DNA of 64,000 nucleotides from Alphaproteobacteria bacterium. Its GTDB lineage: Bacteria > Pseudomonadota > Alphaproteobacteria > GCA-2731375. The notes beneath the pieces were generated by a model. It saw nothing but the letters and a program-made list of their open reading frames with translations. It did no database searches and had not been told where the DNA came from. Below, in pieces: positions 9,951-18,800 of the stretch (position 1 is the stretch's first letter; the number at the start of each line of letters is the position of its first letter). The stretch spans positions 47,396-111,395 of the forward strand of contig JADHTB010000012.1 in the NCBI GenBank assembly GCA_016776605.1, written 5' to 3'. The position numbers and the translations under genes are program-made.

Positions 9951-10688
9951 TCACCAGCTTATGGTCCGGGCGGGCAGTTTTTCCGCATTGACCGTTATGC
10001 CCGCGATCCGCCCGTCGGCGAAGGCGATGACCCGATCGGCCATCGCGGCGATGCCGGCGTTGTGAGTGATGATGACCGCGGTTGTTCCAAGTTCGCGGCT
10101 GGCCCCTTCGATCGCCTCCAACACGGAGATCCCAGTCGCGCTGTCGAGGGCGCCGGTCGGCTCGTCACAGAGCAATACATCGGGCCGTTTCGCGACGGAG
10201 CGGGCGACGGCGACCCGCTGCTGTTCGCCACCCGATAGCTGCGCCGGAAAGTGATCCATACGTTCTTCAAGGCCGACCAGGGCAAGCGCTTCTTCCGGCG
10301 ATAGCGGGTTGGCGGCGATCTCGGTGACCAGTGCGACGTTCTCCCGTGCCGTCAGGCTGGGGATGAGATTGTAGAACTGGAATACAAATCCGATATGGTC
10401 GCGCCGGTAGCGGGTAAGCGCGTTATCGTCCAGGGCGGTCAGCTCCTGGCGGCGAAAAAAAACCTGTCCCGATGAAGGGTGGTCAAGCCCGCCAAGAATG
10501 TTCAGGAAAGTCGACTTGCCGCTGCCCGACGGCCCAAGCAGGACCAGGGTCTCGCCCTCGTAAAGCGCAAGATCGACGCCGCGCAGCGCCCAAACATCGT
10601 TGCCGTCGCCACGGTAGACCTTTGTCAGGCCTACCGTGCGGAACACGGGCGCCCGCGATCCCGCATTATCTTTTTGAACGTCCCCCAT
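9951..10688 (-). CDS. ABC transporter ATP-binding protein (LolD/MacB type)
   Basis: This 245-residue nucleotide-binding subunit shows Walker [18 protein letters not shown]-loop [18 protein letters not shown], signature [14 protein letters not shown], Walker [14 protein letters not shown] and the H-loop histidine in VIITHN. The sequence is typical of the MacB/LolD/FtsE branch that pairs with FtsX-domain permeases, and the permease gene follows after 4 bases. The first codons ([14 protein letters not shown]) are a variable leader; the ATG has an AGGAGACC-type ribosome binding site. A 72-base gap separates it from the upstream HPF gene, so co-transcription with HPF is possible but not shown. Confidence 0.93.
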   Translation of the reverse strand: MGDVQKDNAGSRAPVFRTVGLTKVYRGDGNDVWALRGVDLALYEGETLVLLGPSGSGKSTFLNILGGLDHPSSGQVFFRRQELTALDDNALTRYRRDHIGFVFQFYNLIPSLTARENVALVTEIAANPLSPEEALALVGLEERMDHFPAQLSGGEQQRVAVARSVAKRPDVLLCDEPTGALDSATGISVLEAIEGASRELGTTAVIITHNAGIAAMADRVIAFADGRIAGITVNAEKLPARTISW

Positions 10689-10760
10689 CTGGTCTCCTGA
10701 CTACCGAAAGGCGGTTTGCCGGTCCAGGCAACTTGAAGGCACCGCCGCTGCCGTGTGGCA

Positions 10761-11120
10761 TCAGCTCGGCTCGGGGGGATGCTTCCTGGTGTTATCCCGT
10801 TCCTTTCGGACATGATCCTCCAGCTTTCGGACCGCGGCATCGAAGGCATCGCGAACGGCGACATAGATATCCTCGTGCGCATGATCCCGCACACCCGCGC
10901 GGTTGATCACGATGTCCTGTCCAGGCATGGCGATGTTGATGTGCACGTCGTAAAGGCCACCCTTGTGGCTGTGCTTGTGCGGCGCATCGACAACAACCCG
11001 GCAATCGACAATGTGATCGGCAAAGCGCTCCAGGGTCGCGATCTTTTTCCTGATATCCGCCTCCACCGCGGCGGAGTGATCCATGTTCCGAAACAAGATA
11101 TCGATAGAAAATTCAGCCAT
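10761..11120 (-). CDS. short ribosome hibernation-promoting factor (HPF/RaiA family)
   Basis: The protein is 119 residues with the beta-alpha-beta-beta-beta-alpha layout of HPF/YfiA: a basic first helix (AAVEADIRKKIATLERFADHI), a central sheet with HKHSHKGGLYDVHINIAM, and a second helix VRDAFDAAVRKLED. These proteins bind the ribosomal decoding region and silence translation under stress. The C-terminal dimerisation domain of long HPF, the usual alphaproteobacterial form, is absent, so this is either the short form or an extra paralogue. The tail is charged. The upstream gap holds a copy of the dispersed repeat. Start ATG with GGAGGA upstream. Confidence 0.8.
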   Translation of the reverse strand: MAEFSIDILFRNMDHSAAVEADIRKKIATLERFADHIVDCRVVVDAPHKHSHKGGLYDVHINIAMPGQDIVINRAGVRDHAHEDIYVAVRDAFDAAVRKLEDHVRKERDNTRKHPPEPS

Positions 11121-11308
11121 TTAATCCTCCGATTTTGACATTTCGGGAAGCGAAAAACTACCGGCGCTCCAGGGACCGTCTGCTTCGTCCGACGCCGCGC
11201 CATGGTCCCCGATCCCGCCATCCCACTTCCATAGGTTAACTTAACTGCGTTACCCGCCGTCAACCTTGACCCGGGTCAACATTGATCCGCTGAAAGGGTA
11301 TCCGCAAC
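11121..11308. other. intergenic stretch upstream of HPF gene
   Basis: With the repeat copy next to it, this forms a gap of about 300 bases between HPF and the acyl-CoA ligase. No convincing small ORF or RNA gene is seen. It must hold the promoter of the HPF gene (and perhaps of the exporter), but no clear promoter boxes were recognised. Confidence 0.4.
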
Positions 11309-11411
11309 CTAGAGCAATTCCGAATTAATGGGAATCGCGAAGCGATTCTAAGTGATTGGAAAAATTGCTCTAATTCTAAAGGTCTGAGCATTTTCAGAAT
11401 GAAAACGTGCT
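11309..11411 (+). repeat. dispersed double-hairpin repeat, copy A
   Basis: This copy starts CTAGAGCAATTCCGAAT and ends GAAAACGTGCT. The first 60 bases fold on themselves around a GAATCGC-GAA-GCGATTC core, with outer arms AGAGCAATT and AATTGCTCT. The last part pairs GAGCATTTTC with GAAAACGTGC, imperfectly in this copy. It lies just past the stop of the acyl-CoA ligase gene and may act there as a terminator or mRNA end. Confidence 0.88.
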
Positions 11412-11423
11412 ATTGCAGTTCCG

Positions 11424-13139
11424 TCAATCCCGACCCTTGTCCAGGATTTCCTGGGCCTGCTGCCGCAATTCCACCTTGCGCACCTTGCCGGTGGAGGTCA
11501 TGGGCAGGTGCGGAAGGAACAGGACGTGCCGGGGAATTTTGAATGACGCAATGTGGCCCCGGCAGTAGGCTATAATATCCGCCTCGGTTGGACTGCGTCC
11601 TGGCCTTGGCGCGACAAAGGCGACGGCGACCTCCGTCAGGCGTTCATCGGGATAGCCGACTACCGCCGCCTGGGCGACGTCCGGGTGGCCTTGCAGATAG
11701 CCTTCGACCTCCATCGGGTCCACATTTTCGCCGCCGATTTTCAACATATCCTTATAGCGGCCCAGAAAGCGCAAATACCCGTCCGCCCGCAGATACCCCA
11801 TGTCGCCGCTATGAAACCAGCCCTCGGCATCATAGACCTGGGCGGTCTCGTCCGGTTTCTTGTAGTAACCGAGCATCAGGTTATAGGATTTGAGAATGAT
11901 TTCGCCCGGCGTGCCGGGGGGCTGATCGCGGCCTGATACGGGATCTATGATGCGGATTTCAAAGCCGTCGCAGGGATAGCCGGAGGTCTCGCAAATCTGT
12001 TCATCGGTGGAATCCAGAAATGAAAGGGCCGCATTGGCGCCGATCTCGGTCATGCCATAGGCGGTAATCGGGCGCATTGGCGCCAATACTTTAAGGGCCT
12101 TTCGGGTTACCGGCACCGCGCTGTTGGTGCCGACGGCAAATAATCCGGTACGCAGGGATGATAGATCCCGCGGCTGACGCTCCTGGGCCTCCATCAAACC
12201 CTTCAGATGGGTCTCAAAACCACATATCAGGGTCACGCCCTCGCGCGCCACGGCGTCAAGGCAGGCTTCGGGGTCAAAGGTCTCGGTCAGGATTTGCCGA
12301 TTGCCCGTGGCCATGGACGACAACGGGCCATCCACATAGCCAAAGATATGAAACAGGGGCAGGTAATTGTACATCAAATCCGCTGCCGTCGTGCCCATGA
12401 CGCGGACCCGCTCGGCCTGATTACGCAGAAAGCTGTGATGGCGCACCACGCCCTTGGGAAACCCGGTGGTGCCGGAGGTATACATGATGAAAGCCGGATC
12501 GGTGGGACGCACGGCCGCCGCCCGCCTTTCCAACTCTGGCGCCATCTCGACGGCCGGGCTATTGGCGACATCCCGCCAATGGCCGGTGCCGGGGGGCGCA
12601 TCGCCCGCCCCATCGGCGGTCTTGATGATGATCCGTTCCAGATGGGGAAAGGCCTTGGACGCGATGCCACCACCTGCGCCTGCTCCGCCACGCTCGCAAT
12701 CGGGCACCATCTCCCGCGCCATGGCCCAATAGTCGATAGGGCCGGAGGTGTCGTGGGTGATCAGGGTGCAGCATTCCGCCTGGCCGATGATATAGGCCGC
12801 ATCGTCGGTCCTGAAGCGGGTATTGATGGGCACCATGATAGCGCCGGCCCGGGCGATGGCGAAAATCAGATGCACCCATTCGGGGCAGTTATTCAGCCAG
12901 ACGCCAACCCTGTCGCCCTCACCGACGCCGGCGGCGATCAGGCCGCGCGCAACCTGATCGACCCGCGCCGACAATTCAGCAAAGCTCTGCCATTCACCTT
13001 TGAACCCCAACGCCTCGCCATTGCCCCACCGGGTGGCGGCGAGGCGCGGCAGATCGCCCAGGGTCGTGGTCTCATCCCAGGGGGCCAAATTCACGGCGTA
13101 CGGCTCACCGCTTTGGAAAACCGTACAGGTTGGCCGCAT
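11424..13139 (-). CDS. AMP-dependent acyl/aryl-CoA synthetase
   Basis: This ANL-superfamily ligase of up to 571 residues adenylates a carboxylic acid and transfers it to CoA. Seen motifs are the P-loop MYTSGTTGFPKGVVRHH, the A5-type ITAYGMTEIGA, GWFHSGDMGYLRADGYLRFLGRYKDML and the C-terminal SFKIPRHV...TGKVRKVEL with the catalytic lysine. The layout resembles FadD3/FadK-type medium-chain or aryl acyl-CoA ligases. The ATG overlaps the upstream amidohydrolase gene by 35 bases; a GTG 15 codons later, 10 bases after that stop, is an alternative start (VNLAPWDETTTL). The two genes form an operon, so the ligase may activate the acid made by the amidohydrolase-fold enzyme. Confidence 0.9.
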   Translation of the reverse strand: MRPTCTVFQSGEPYAVNLAPWDETTTLGDLPRLAATRWGNGEALGFKGEWQSFAELSARVDQVARGLIAAGVGEGDRVGVWLNNCPEWVHLIFAIARAGAIMVPINTRFRTDDAAYIIGQAECCTLITHDTSGPIDYWAMAREMVPDCERGGAGAGGGIASKAFPHLERIIIKTADGAGDAPPGTGHWRDVANSPAVEMAPELERRAAAVRPTDPAFIMYTSGTTGFPKGVVRHHSFLRNQAERVRVMGTTAADLMYNYLPLFHIFGYVDGPLSSMATGNRQILTETFDPEACLDAVAREGVTLICGFETHLKGLMEAQERQPRDLSSLRTGLFAVGTNSAVPVTRKALKVLAPMRPITAYGMTEIGANAALSFLDSTDEQICETSGYPCDGFEIRIIDPVSGRDQPPGTPGEIILKSYNLMLGYYKKPDETAQVYDAEGWFHSGDMGYLRADGYLRFLGRYKDMLKIGGENVDPMEVEGYLQGHPDVAQAAVVGYPDERLTEVAVAFVAPRPGRSPTEADIIAYCRGHIASFKIPRHVLFLPHLPMTSTGKVRKVELRQQAQEILDKGRD

Positions 13140-14250
13140 TGTCGTAGGTCACTTTGTGGCGGACTTCGTCGGATAGATGGCTCATTTCCCGCTCGATAAA
13201 CTCCTGACTATCGGGCCAGATACCATCGGGATGGGGGAAGTCAGAGCCCCACATGATGTTACCCTCGCCCAGCACATCAACCAGACGCATGCCGACCGGA
13301 TCGCTCTGGAAGGTGGCATAACACTGGCGGTACCAATATTCCGACGGCTTCATCTTCAGGGTCAGATCCTTGAACTGATCCGTCCACTCCAGATCCATAT
13401 GCTCCAGGATATAGGGAATCCAGCCGATGCCGCTTTCGGCGATGACGATCTTCAAATCCGGGTGCGTCTCCAGGGCGCCGCCAAAGATAATCTCCATCAG
13501 CTTGTTGGACATATCCATTTGAAAGGCGGTGATAAAGACGGCGAAGGCCTGCCGGGCTTCCAAAGGCTCCATTGCTGCATAGTTTGGCGCCTTGGCGCCG
13601 CCAGTATGGAAATGCAGCGGCAATTTCGAGGCCGCCGCCGCCGCGAACACCGGATGCCAATGTTTATGATACAAGGGCTTGCCATCCGGGACGGAGGGAA
13701 TTTCCAGGCCGCTGACCGCGCCGCGCTTGGCCACGCGCTCGATCTCCGCCACCGCCGCGTCGATATCATGGCCGGGGATCGAGGCGATGCCGGCCAGGCG
13801 GTCGGGGTGCGTGGCGCAGAAATCAGCCAGCCAATCGTTGTAAATCTGCATCATGACGATGGCGGCGTCGGGATCGTTCAGCCGTGCCGCCCCGCCCAGG
13901 ATACCGTACAGAACCTCGCCCGCCACGCCGTCCAGATCCTGGTCCTTGATACGCAAATCCGGCTCGGTCAGGCGGCGTATGCCGTTCTTGCCGTCCTCAT
14001 ACAGGCCCTGCTCCGCCATGCGGTCAGAGCGGTGGATGACGCCCGGGACATATTCCCGGCCCGCTGATCCCATGCCGTTCTGCAGACCGAACTGGCTGCC
14101 GTTGTTGGAGACCCAGATCGGCCCCTTCGGTCCATCGGTGACAAACGGCATGCGGTCCTTCATGGCAGCGGGCGCGTTGTCGGTGAACAGATCCGGCGGC
14201 ATCCAGATCAGATCAATATGGCAGTCTGCGGAAATTACACCTTTGGCCAT
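13105..14250 (-). CDS. amidohydrolase 2 family protein
   Basis: This 381-residue metal-dependent TIM-barrel protein has an N-terminal ADCHIDL motif where DxHxH is usual, the barrel motifs LPLHFHTGG and IVIAESGIGWIPYIL, and the C-terminal GSDFPHPDGIWPDS. The last motif is typical of a subgroup annotated as amidohydrolase or 2-hydroxy-acid decarboxylase-like in degradative gene sets. The second histidine of the first motif is replaced by Asp, which may change metal use. It leads an operon with the acyl-CoA ligase. Substrate unknown; ring-opening or decarboxylation of a cyclic acid is the family-based guess. Confidence 0.85.
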   Translation of the reverse strand: MAKGVISADCHIDLIWMPPDLFTDNAPAAMKDRMPFVTDGPKGPIWVSNNGSQFGLQNGMGSAGREYVPGVIHRSDRMAEQGLYEDGKNGIRRLTEPDLRIKDQDLDGVAGEVLYGILGGAARLNDPDAAIVMMQIYNDWLADFCATHPDRLAGIASIPGHDIDAAVAEIERVAKRGAVSGLEIPSVPDGKPLYHKHWHPVFAAAAASKLPLHFHTGGAKAPNYAAMEPLEARQAFAVFITAFQMDMSNKLMEIIFGGALETHPDLKIVIAESGIGWIPYILEHMDLEWTDQFKDLTLKMKPSEYWYRQCYATFQSDPVGMRLVDVLGEGNIMWGSDFPHPDGIWPDSQEFIEREMSHLSDEVRHKVTYDNAANLYGFPKR

Positions 14251-14279
14251 GTCATAACCCTTCCATTTTTCGTTTATGT

Positions 14280-15389
14280 TTATGCATCTTGCAGGCGTTC
14301 TAACTGGACAAGCACCGCATCGGTCATTTCGGTGGTCGAGGCGGCATCGCCCCCCGCCGCCAGGATATCGGGGGTGCGTACGCCGGCGGCCAAGGCGCCG
14401 CGTACGGCCCGGCGCAGCATTTCAGCCTCGCCTGGGCTATTGAACGACAGTTCCAGGGCCAGCGCGAAGCTTAGAATAGCGCCAAGGGGGTTGGCAATGC
14501 CCTGGCCGGCGATGTCAGGCGCGCTGCCGTGCACCGGTTCATACAGGGCCCGGCGGCGGCCCGTGTCATCGGGCATGCTCAACGAAGCCGAGGGCAACAT
14601 CCCCAACGAGCCGGAGATCGCGCCGGCCAGATCGGACAGGATGTCGCCGAACATGTTATCGGCCAGCATGACATCGAATTGTTTTGGTTCGCGGATGATC
14701 TGCATGGCGCAATTATCCACGATCATATGCTCCAGGGAAACGCCTGGGTATTCCTCGGCCCCGATGCGGGTGACGATCTTGCGCCACAATTGATGGCATT
14801 CTAGGACGTTGGATTTATCGATGGAATGCAAATGGCCGCCCCGTTGTTCCGCCAGATCAAAGGCAAAGCGGGCGATGCGTTCGATCTCGGGCGTTTCATA
14901 GACCAGGGTATTGACGCCGCGTTCAAGGCCGTTGGCGGTTTCCGTTATGCCCCGTGGTTTGCCGAAATAAATACCGCCATTCAATTCCCGGACAATCATC
15001 ATATTGACGCCGCTGATCGCCTCGGCCTTCATGGAAATTGTATCCGCCAATTCGTCATAGCCGATGACCGGGCGCAGATTGGCGAACACCTCCATATGCC
15101 GGCGAATACGCAGCAGGCTGTGGCGACGGCGGATTTCAAGTGGAATTTCGTCATATTTCGGCCCGCCAGTCGCGCCAAACAGGACCGCGTCTACTGTCTG
15201 CAGATCGGCCATGACCTGTTCCGCGATCACACCGCCGTGGGCGCGATAGGCGGCAGCGCCATAAAGTTCATGCCGGGCGGTGATATCCAGGCCGCGATGT
15301 TCACCGAACCAGTCCATAACGCGCACGGCTTCCGCCGTGACTTCCGGTCCAATGCCGTCGCCGCCCAATACGACCATTCTGTACGACAA
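14280..15389 (-). CDS. leuB: 3-isopropylmalate dehydrogenase-like protein (LeuB family)
   Basis: This NAD-dependent beta-hydroxyacid oxidative decarboxylase has 369 residues. Family motifs are GGDGIGPEV at the start, VLFGATGGPKYDEIP, the substrate-loop RIRRHMEVFANLRP, VRELNGGIYFGKPRG, the catalytic-lysine region SIDKSNVLE, the metal aspartates in LADNMFGDILSDLAG, and YEPVHGSAPDIAGQGIANP. In leucine synthesis it makes 2-oxoisocaproate. No leuC, leuD or leuA is nearby, so a paralogue acting on another malate-like acid is possible. A TTG eight bases after GGAGG gives the usual (M)SYR start; the longer reading opens at an upstream TTG and a later ATG lies four codons in. Confidence 0.85.
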   Translation of the reverse strand: MSYRMVVLGGDGIGPEVTAEAVRVMDWFGEHRGLDITARHELYGAAAYRAHGGVIAEQVMADLQTVDAVLFGATGGPKYDEIPLEIRRRHSLLRIRRHMEVFANLRPVIGYDELADTISMKAEAISGVNMMIVRELNGGIYFGKPRGITETANGLERGVNTLVYETPEIERIARFAFDLAEQRGGHLHSIDKSNVLECHQLWRKIVTRIGAEEYPGVSLEHMIVDNCAMQIIREPKQFDVMLADNMFGDILSDLAGAISGSLGMLPSASLSMPDDTGRRRALYEPVHGSAPDIAGQGIANPLGAILSFALALELSFNSPGEAEMLRRAVRGALAAGVRTPDILAAGGDAASTTEMTDAVLVQLERLQDA

Positions 15390-15560
15390 GCCCAAATCCT
15401 CCCCGACCAAGCTTATTTTTTAAGAATACGCGGTTTCGCCAAAAACACAAAAAAAGGCGGGAGCCAGCGGACGCACGGCCAATTTACTTGCCTCCTAACA
15501 CCGCACGGCCTAGTCATACCAACCTGTGATGATACTGACCCAGCAATAAAGGGATACCTG

Positions 15561-16619
15561 ATGGCCACACCGGCTAGGCTGAATGGGTTGGCCACGGCGG
15601 TGCCGCGATATGTAATGCGGCAGGCGGACGCCTTGCCCGCCGCGGCACGTTTATTTTCCAAGCAGGCCACGGTCATGAGCCCGCAACGTCTGGCGCGCAT
15701 CTTCGGCAATACCGCCATTGAAAGCCGCTATACCTGCCAGCCGTTGGAATGGTATCTGCAACCGCACGATTTCTCTGAACGCAACCGGCTATATCTGCAA
15801 CATGCCAGCGCGCTGCTGCAGCAGGCCGCCACCGGGGCCATGGACGATGCGGGTTTAACGCCGGCTGACATTGATATCATTGTCACCATATCTTCCACCG
15901 GCATTGCCACGCCCAGCCTGGATGCCCTGCTGGTCGACCGCATGCCGTTTCGCCGGGATGTGCAGCGGCTGCCGGTTTTTGGCCTGGGCTGTGCCGGTGG
16001 GGTGCAGGGCCTGGCCCGCGCCGCCGCCCTGGCCCGTGGCCAACCCGGCGCACGGGTTTTGTTGCTGGTGGTGGAATTGTGCAGCCTGACCCTGCGCCAC
16101 GGCGACCGCAGCAAAAGTAATATTATCGCCACCGCCCTGTTTGGCGACGGCGCCGCGTCCGCCGTTATATCGACCACGGGCACCGGCCCGGCAATCACCG
16201 CCTGGGGCGAACATACCTGGCCCGATACCCTGGATGTCATGGGCTGGGATGCGGGCAACGATGGCCTGCGGGTGATTTTCTCCCGCGACATTCCGACCAT
16301 CGTCGAACGTGACTTTCGTCAGGCCCTGGACGAATTTCTAACCCGCCAGGGCCTCAGCCGAGAGCAGATCGATCATTTCATCGCGCATCCAGGCGGGGCC
16401 AAGGTGCTGGATGCCCTGGAAGGTGTGTTCGGTCTGCCCGCCGGCGGCCTGATAGAGGCGCGTGAGGTCATGCGCCGTCACGGCAACATGTCCGCCGTCA
16501 CCGTGCTGTTCGTGCTGGAGGAATTGCGCCAGGCCGGGTTGGCCCCAGACCGGCGTCTGCTGTTGACCAGCATGGGCCCCGGCTTCACCGCCGCGTTTGC
16601 CCTGATGGAAACCGATTGA
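15561..16619 (+). CDS. type III polyketide synthase (alkylresorcinol/alkylpyrone synthase-like)
   Basis: This 352-residue chalcone-synthase-fold enzyme has an intact catalytic triad: Cys144 in GLGCAGGVQG, His276 in FIAHPGGAKV and Asn309 in RRHGNMSAVT. It would extend an acyl-CoA starter with malonyl-CoA and cyclise the chain. VELCSLTLRHGD and the overall form resemble bacterial alkylresorcinol and alkylpyrone synthases (ArsB/BpsA type). The ATG (MATPARLNG) is chosen over a much longer open frame that only overlaps the dehydrogenase gene on the other strand. The methyltransferase gene overlaps its stop by 4 bases. Confidence 0.92.
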   Translation: MATPARLNGLATAVPRYVMRQADALPAAARLFSKQATVMSPQRLARIFGNTAIESRYTCQPLEWYLQPHDFSERNRLYLQHASALLQQAATGAMDDAGLTPADIDIIVTISSTGIATPSLDALLVDRMPFRRDVQRLPVFGLGCAGGVQGLARAAALARGQPGARVLLLVVELCSLTLRHGDRSKSNIIATALFGDGAASAVISTTGTGPAITAWGEHTWPDTLDVMGWDAGNDGLRVIFSRDIPTIVERDFRQALDEFLTRQGLSREQIDHFIAHPGGAKVLDALEGVFGLPAGGLIEAREVMRRHGNMSAVTVLFVLEELRQAGLAPDRRLLLTSMGPGFTAAFALMETD

Positions 16620-17116
16620 CCGCCTGGATCATTTTGGGCCTGGTGGCGGCTCAGCGTCTGGGCGAGCTGCTCTACAGCCGGCGTAACGAGGCGCGGCTGC
16701 GTGCCATGGGCGGGGTCGAGGCCGGGGCCGGGCATTACCCGTTTTTCTTTTTGGTGCATGGCGGCTGGTTGGCGGCCTTGGCGTTCTGGGTTGGGCAGGG
16801 CCCCGGCATAACCGCCATCAATTGGTGGTGGCTGGGTCTGTTCGCGCTGTTACAGATCGGCCGGATCTGGGTGCTGGCCAGCCTGGGCCCTTATTGGTGC
16901 ACCCGTATCATCACCGTGGCGGAGGCGCCGTTGATCACCAGCGGACCCTTCCGCTGGCTGCGCCATCCAAACTATGCGCTGGTGGTAGGGGAAATCGCCG
17001 TTTTGCCACTGGCCTTTTCCGCCTACACCATCGCCATTACATTTTCGATCCTCAACGCCCTGTTGCTCGCCCATCGCATCCGGGTCGAGAACGCGGCCCT
17101 GCAAGACCGGCGCTGA
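16616..17116 (+). CDS. isoprenylcysteine carboxyl methyltransferase (ICMT) family protein
   Basis: This is a small integral-membrane protein of 166 residues with about four hydrophobic helices. The ICMT signature sits near the C-terminus: RWLRHPNYALVVGE followed by HRIRVENAAL, which form the SAM pocket in the family. It starts at a TTG inside the synthase stop (TTGA). In Bacillus the equivalent BpsA-BpsB pair makes alkylpyrones and methylates them; by analogy this enzyme probably O-methylates the lipid polyketide in the membrane. The 3' end abuts the convergent NIPSNAP gene without any spacer. Confidence 0.85.
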   Translation: MTAWIILGLVAAQRLGELLYSRRNEARLRAMGGVEAGAGHYPFFFLVHGGWLAALAFWVGQGPGITAINWWWLGLFALLQIGRIWVLASLGPYWCTRIITVAEAPLITSGPFRWLRHPNYALVVGEIAVLPLAFSAYTIAITFSILNALLLAHRIRVENAALQDRR

Positions 17117-17443
17117 TTACTTCACCGACGAGAAACTCGTCGGGGCCAGGAACTGACTGCTGAGCGAGGCGACGATCTGGCCATTGGCCTCTGTCTCGGC
17201 CCGTTTGGAAACCCATTCGGGATCGACGGCGAAGGCGCCGAATTTTTCCTCGCGCTCGGCCAGGGATTTCCAGGCCAGCAGGTAGGTTAGATCCTGGTTC
17301 GATTCGCCGACCATGGTGGTCCAGAAGCCGGCCTGGCGAATTTCATGCTTCTCCCAAAGCGGCAGGGTAATGGTCTCGAAACGCTTCAAAAGGTCCGGCA
17401 AACGGCCCGGCATGCAGTGGTAAATGCGCAGTTCATAGATCAT
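17117..17443 (-). CDS. NIPSNAP family protein
   Basis: The 108-residue protein is a dimeric alpha/beta-barrel type. The family start MIYELRIYHCMPGRLPDLLKRF and the core GFWTTMVGESNQDLTYLLAW are clear, with the conserved Trp/Glu region AEREEKFGAF. NIPSNAP proteins are small and of uncertain biochemical role, often beside catabolic genes. It is alone on its strand, ending base-to-base against the methyltransferase gene. The upstream 108 bases are shared with the divergent CoA transferase and are A/T-rich, so probably hold both promoters. Confidence 0.88.
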   Translation of the reverse strand: MIYELRIYHCMPGRLPDLLKRFETITLPLWEKHEIRQAGFWTTMVGESNQDLTYLLAWKSLAEREEKFGAFAVDPEWVSKRAETEANGQIVASLSSQFLAPTSFSSVK

Positions 17444-17551
17444 CTGATTTTAACGCCCCAAATTATGATGTCATTTTCATTCCGCTGTCTTTCTATCCTG
17501 TTATTGTAAAAATAGGAACATGATGATGTTCCATTTTGGGAGCGGCTGACG

Positions 17552-18796
17552 ATGAATGTAACGAGTGATAATGTGGATAATTCCGGCGCGGGCTGTCTAA
17601 GCGGTGTGCGCATTCTGGATCTGACCCAGTTCGAGGCGGGGCCGTCGTGCACCGAAGCCTTGGCCTGGTTGGGGGCCGAGGTGGTGAAAGTGGAAAATCC
17701 AAAGGGCGGCGATCCGGGCCGTGGTTCCTTTGGTCAGCCGCCCGGTAAGGATTCATGGTATTTCTTGCTGTTCAACGCTTCCAAGAAATCCGTCACGGTG
17801 AATTTGAAGGATCCCGCAGGCGTACAGCTGGTCAAGGATCTGGCCCGTTCAGCGGATGTGGTGGTAGAGAATTTCGCCCCCGGCGCGATCGAGCGTCTTG
17901 GCCTGGGCTATGACGTCCTGGCCGAGGTCAATCCCTCGCTGATCTATGCCCAGGTCAAGGGTTTCGGCGCAGGCAGCCCGTTCGAAAACAACCTGGCCTT
18001 TGACATGATTGCCCAAGCCTGCGGCGGCGTCATGAGCATCACCGGCGATGCGGACGGACCGCCGGTCAAACCGGGCACCACACTTGGCGATACCGGCACG
18101 GGCATGCTGCTGGCGATCTCGATCCTGGCGGCGCTGTACCGGCGCAAGGACACCGGCAAGGGCGAACGTCTGGAACTGGCCATGCAGGACGCCATGCTGC
18201 ATTACATCCGCGTTGCCTTCGCCACCCAGGCCAGCTTTGGCGTGGCCGCGTCCAGGGCCGGGGCCAAGCTGCTATCGGGCAGCAACCCGCCCTGTGGCAT
18301 TTTTCCCTGCAAGCCCGGCGGGCCGAACGACTATGTCTATATCTATACCAGCCGAGCCAACCCGCTGCATTGGCAGCGCTTGTTGGAGCTGATCGGGCGG
18401 GAAGACCTGATTGGCGATCCGAATTATGCAACGGGGCCGATCCGGGCCGAGCGCGAGGACGAAATTGATGCCATGATTTCGGAATGGACCCGGCAACACG
18501 ACAAGCACGAGGCCATGCGCCTGGTCGGCGCCGCCGGCATCCCGGCGGGCGCGGTTCTGGATACGGAGGAACTTCAGAACGACCCAAGTTTCGAGCGGCG
18601 CGGCATCATGCAGACCATAGAGCACCCGACAAATGGCGCCTTTAAAATGCCCGCGTGGCCGGTGCGCCACAACGGCGCGCCGCCAGCTGTGGCGCCGGCC
18701 CCCCTATTGGGTGAACATGCCGAGGACGTCTTTGGCCGCTGGCTCAACCTGGACAGCGAGGCGGTGGCAAAACTGCGCGAAGACGGCGTGATTTAA
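17552..18796 (+). CDS. family III CoA transferase (CaiB/BaiF)
   Basis: This 414-residue enzyme moves CoA between organic acids. The conserved N-terminal block GVRILDLTQFEAGPSCTEALAWLGAEVVKVENP, the aspartate region ERLELAMQDAML (catalytic Asp, as in formyl-CoA transferase) and a C-terminal LLGEHAEDVFGRWL are present. A GGGAGCGG ribosome site precedes the ATG. It is monocistronic, with a convergent SDR gene 4 bases past the stop. It fits the acid-activation theme of the region; donor and acceptor are unknown. Confidence 0.92.
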   Translation: MNVTSDNVDNSGAGCLSGVRILDLTQFEAGPSCTEALAWLGAEVVKVENPKGGDPGRGSFGQPPGKDSWYFLLFNASKKSVTVNLKDPAGVQLVKDLARSADVVVENFAPGAIERLGLGYDVLAEVNPSLIYAQVKGFGAGSPFENNLAFDMIAQACGGVMSITGDADGPPVKPGTTLGDTGTGMLLAISILAALYRRKDTGKGERLELAMQDAMLHYIRVAFATQASFGVAASRAGAKLLSGSNPPCGIFPCKPGGPNDYVYIYTSRANPLHWQRLLELIGREDLIGDPNYATGPIRAEREDEIDAMISEWTRQHDKHEAMRLVGAAGIPAGAVLDTEELQNDPSFERRGIMQTIEHPTNGAFKMPAWPVRHNGAPPAVAPAPLLGEHAEDVFGRWLNLDSEAVAKLREDGVI

Positions 18797-18800
18797 CTAT

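Noticed and set aside
12207..13199. Long plus-strand open frame opposite the acyl-CoA ligase
   Set aside because: It mirrors the GC-rich codon pattern of the ligase on the other strand and shows no protein family motif.
14826..15560. N-terminal extension of the polyketide synthase
   Set aside because: The frame stays open far upstream, but that part lies antisense to the well-supported LeuB gene and has no family similarity; an ATG fits the synthase N-terminus.
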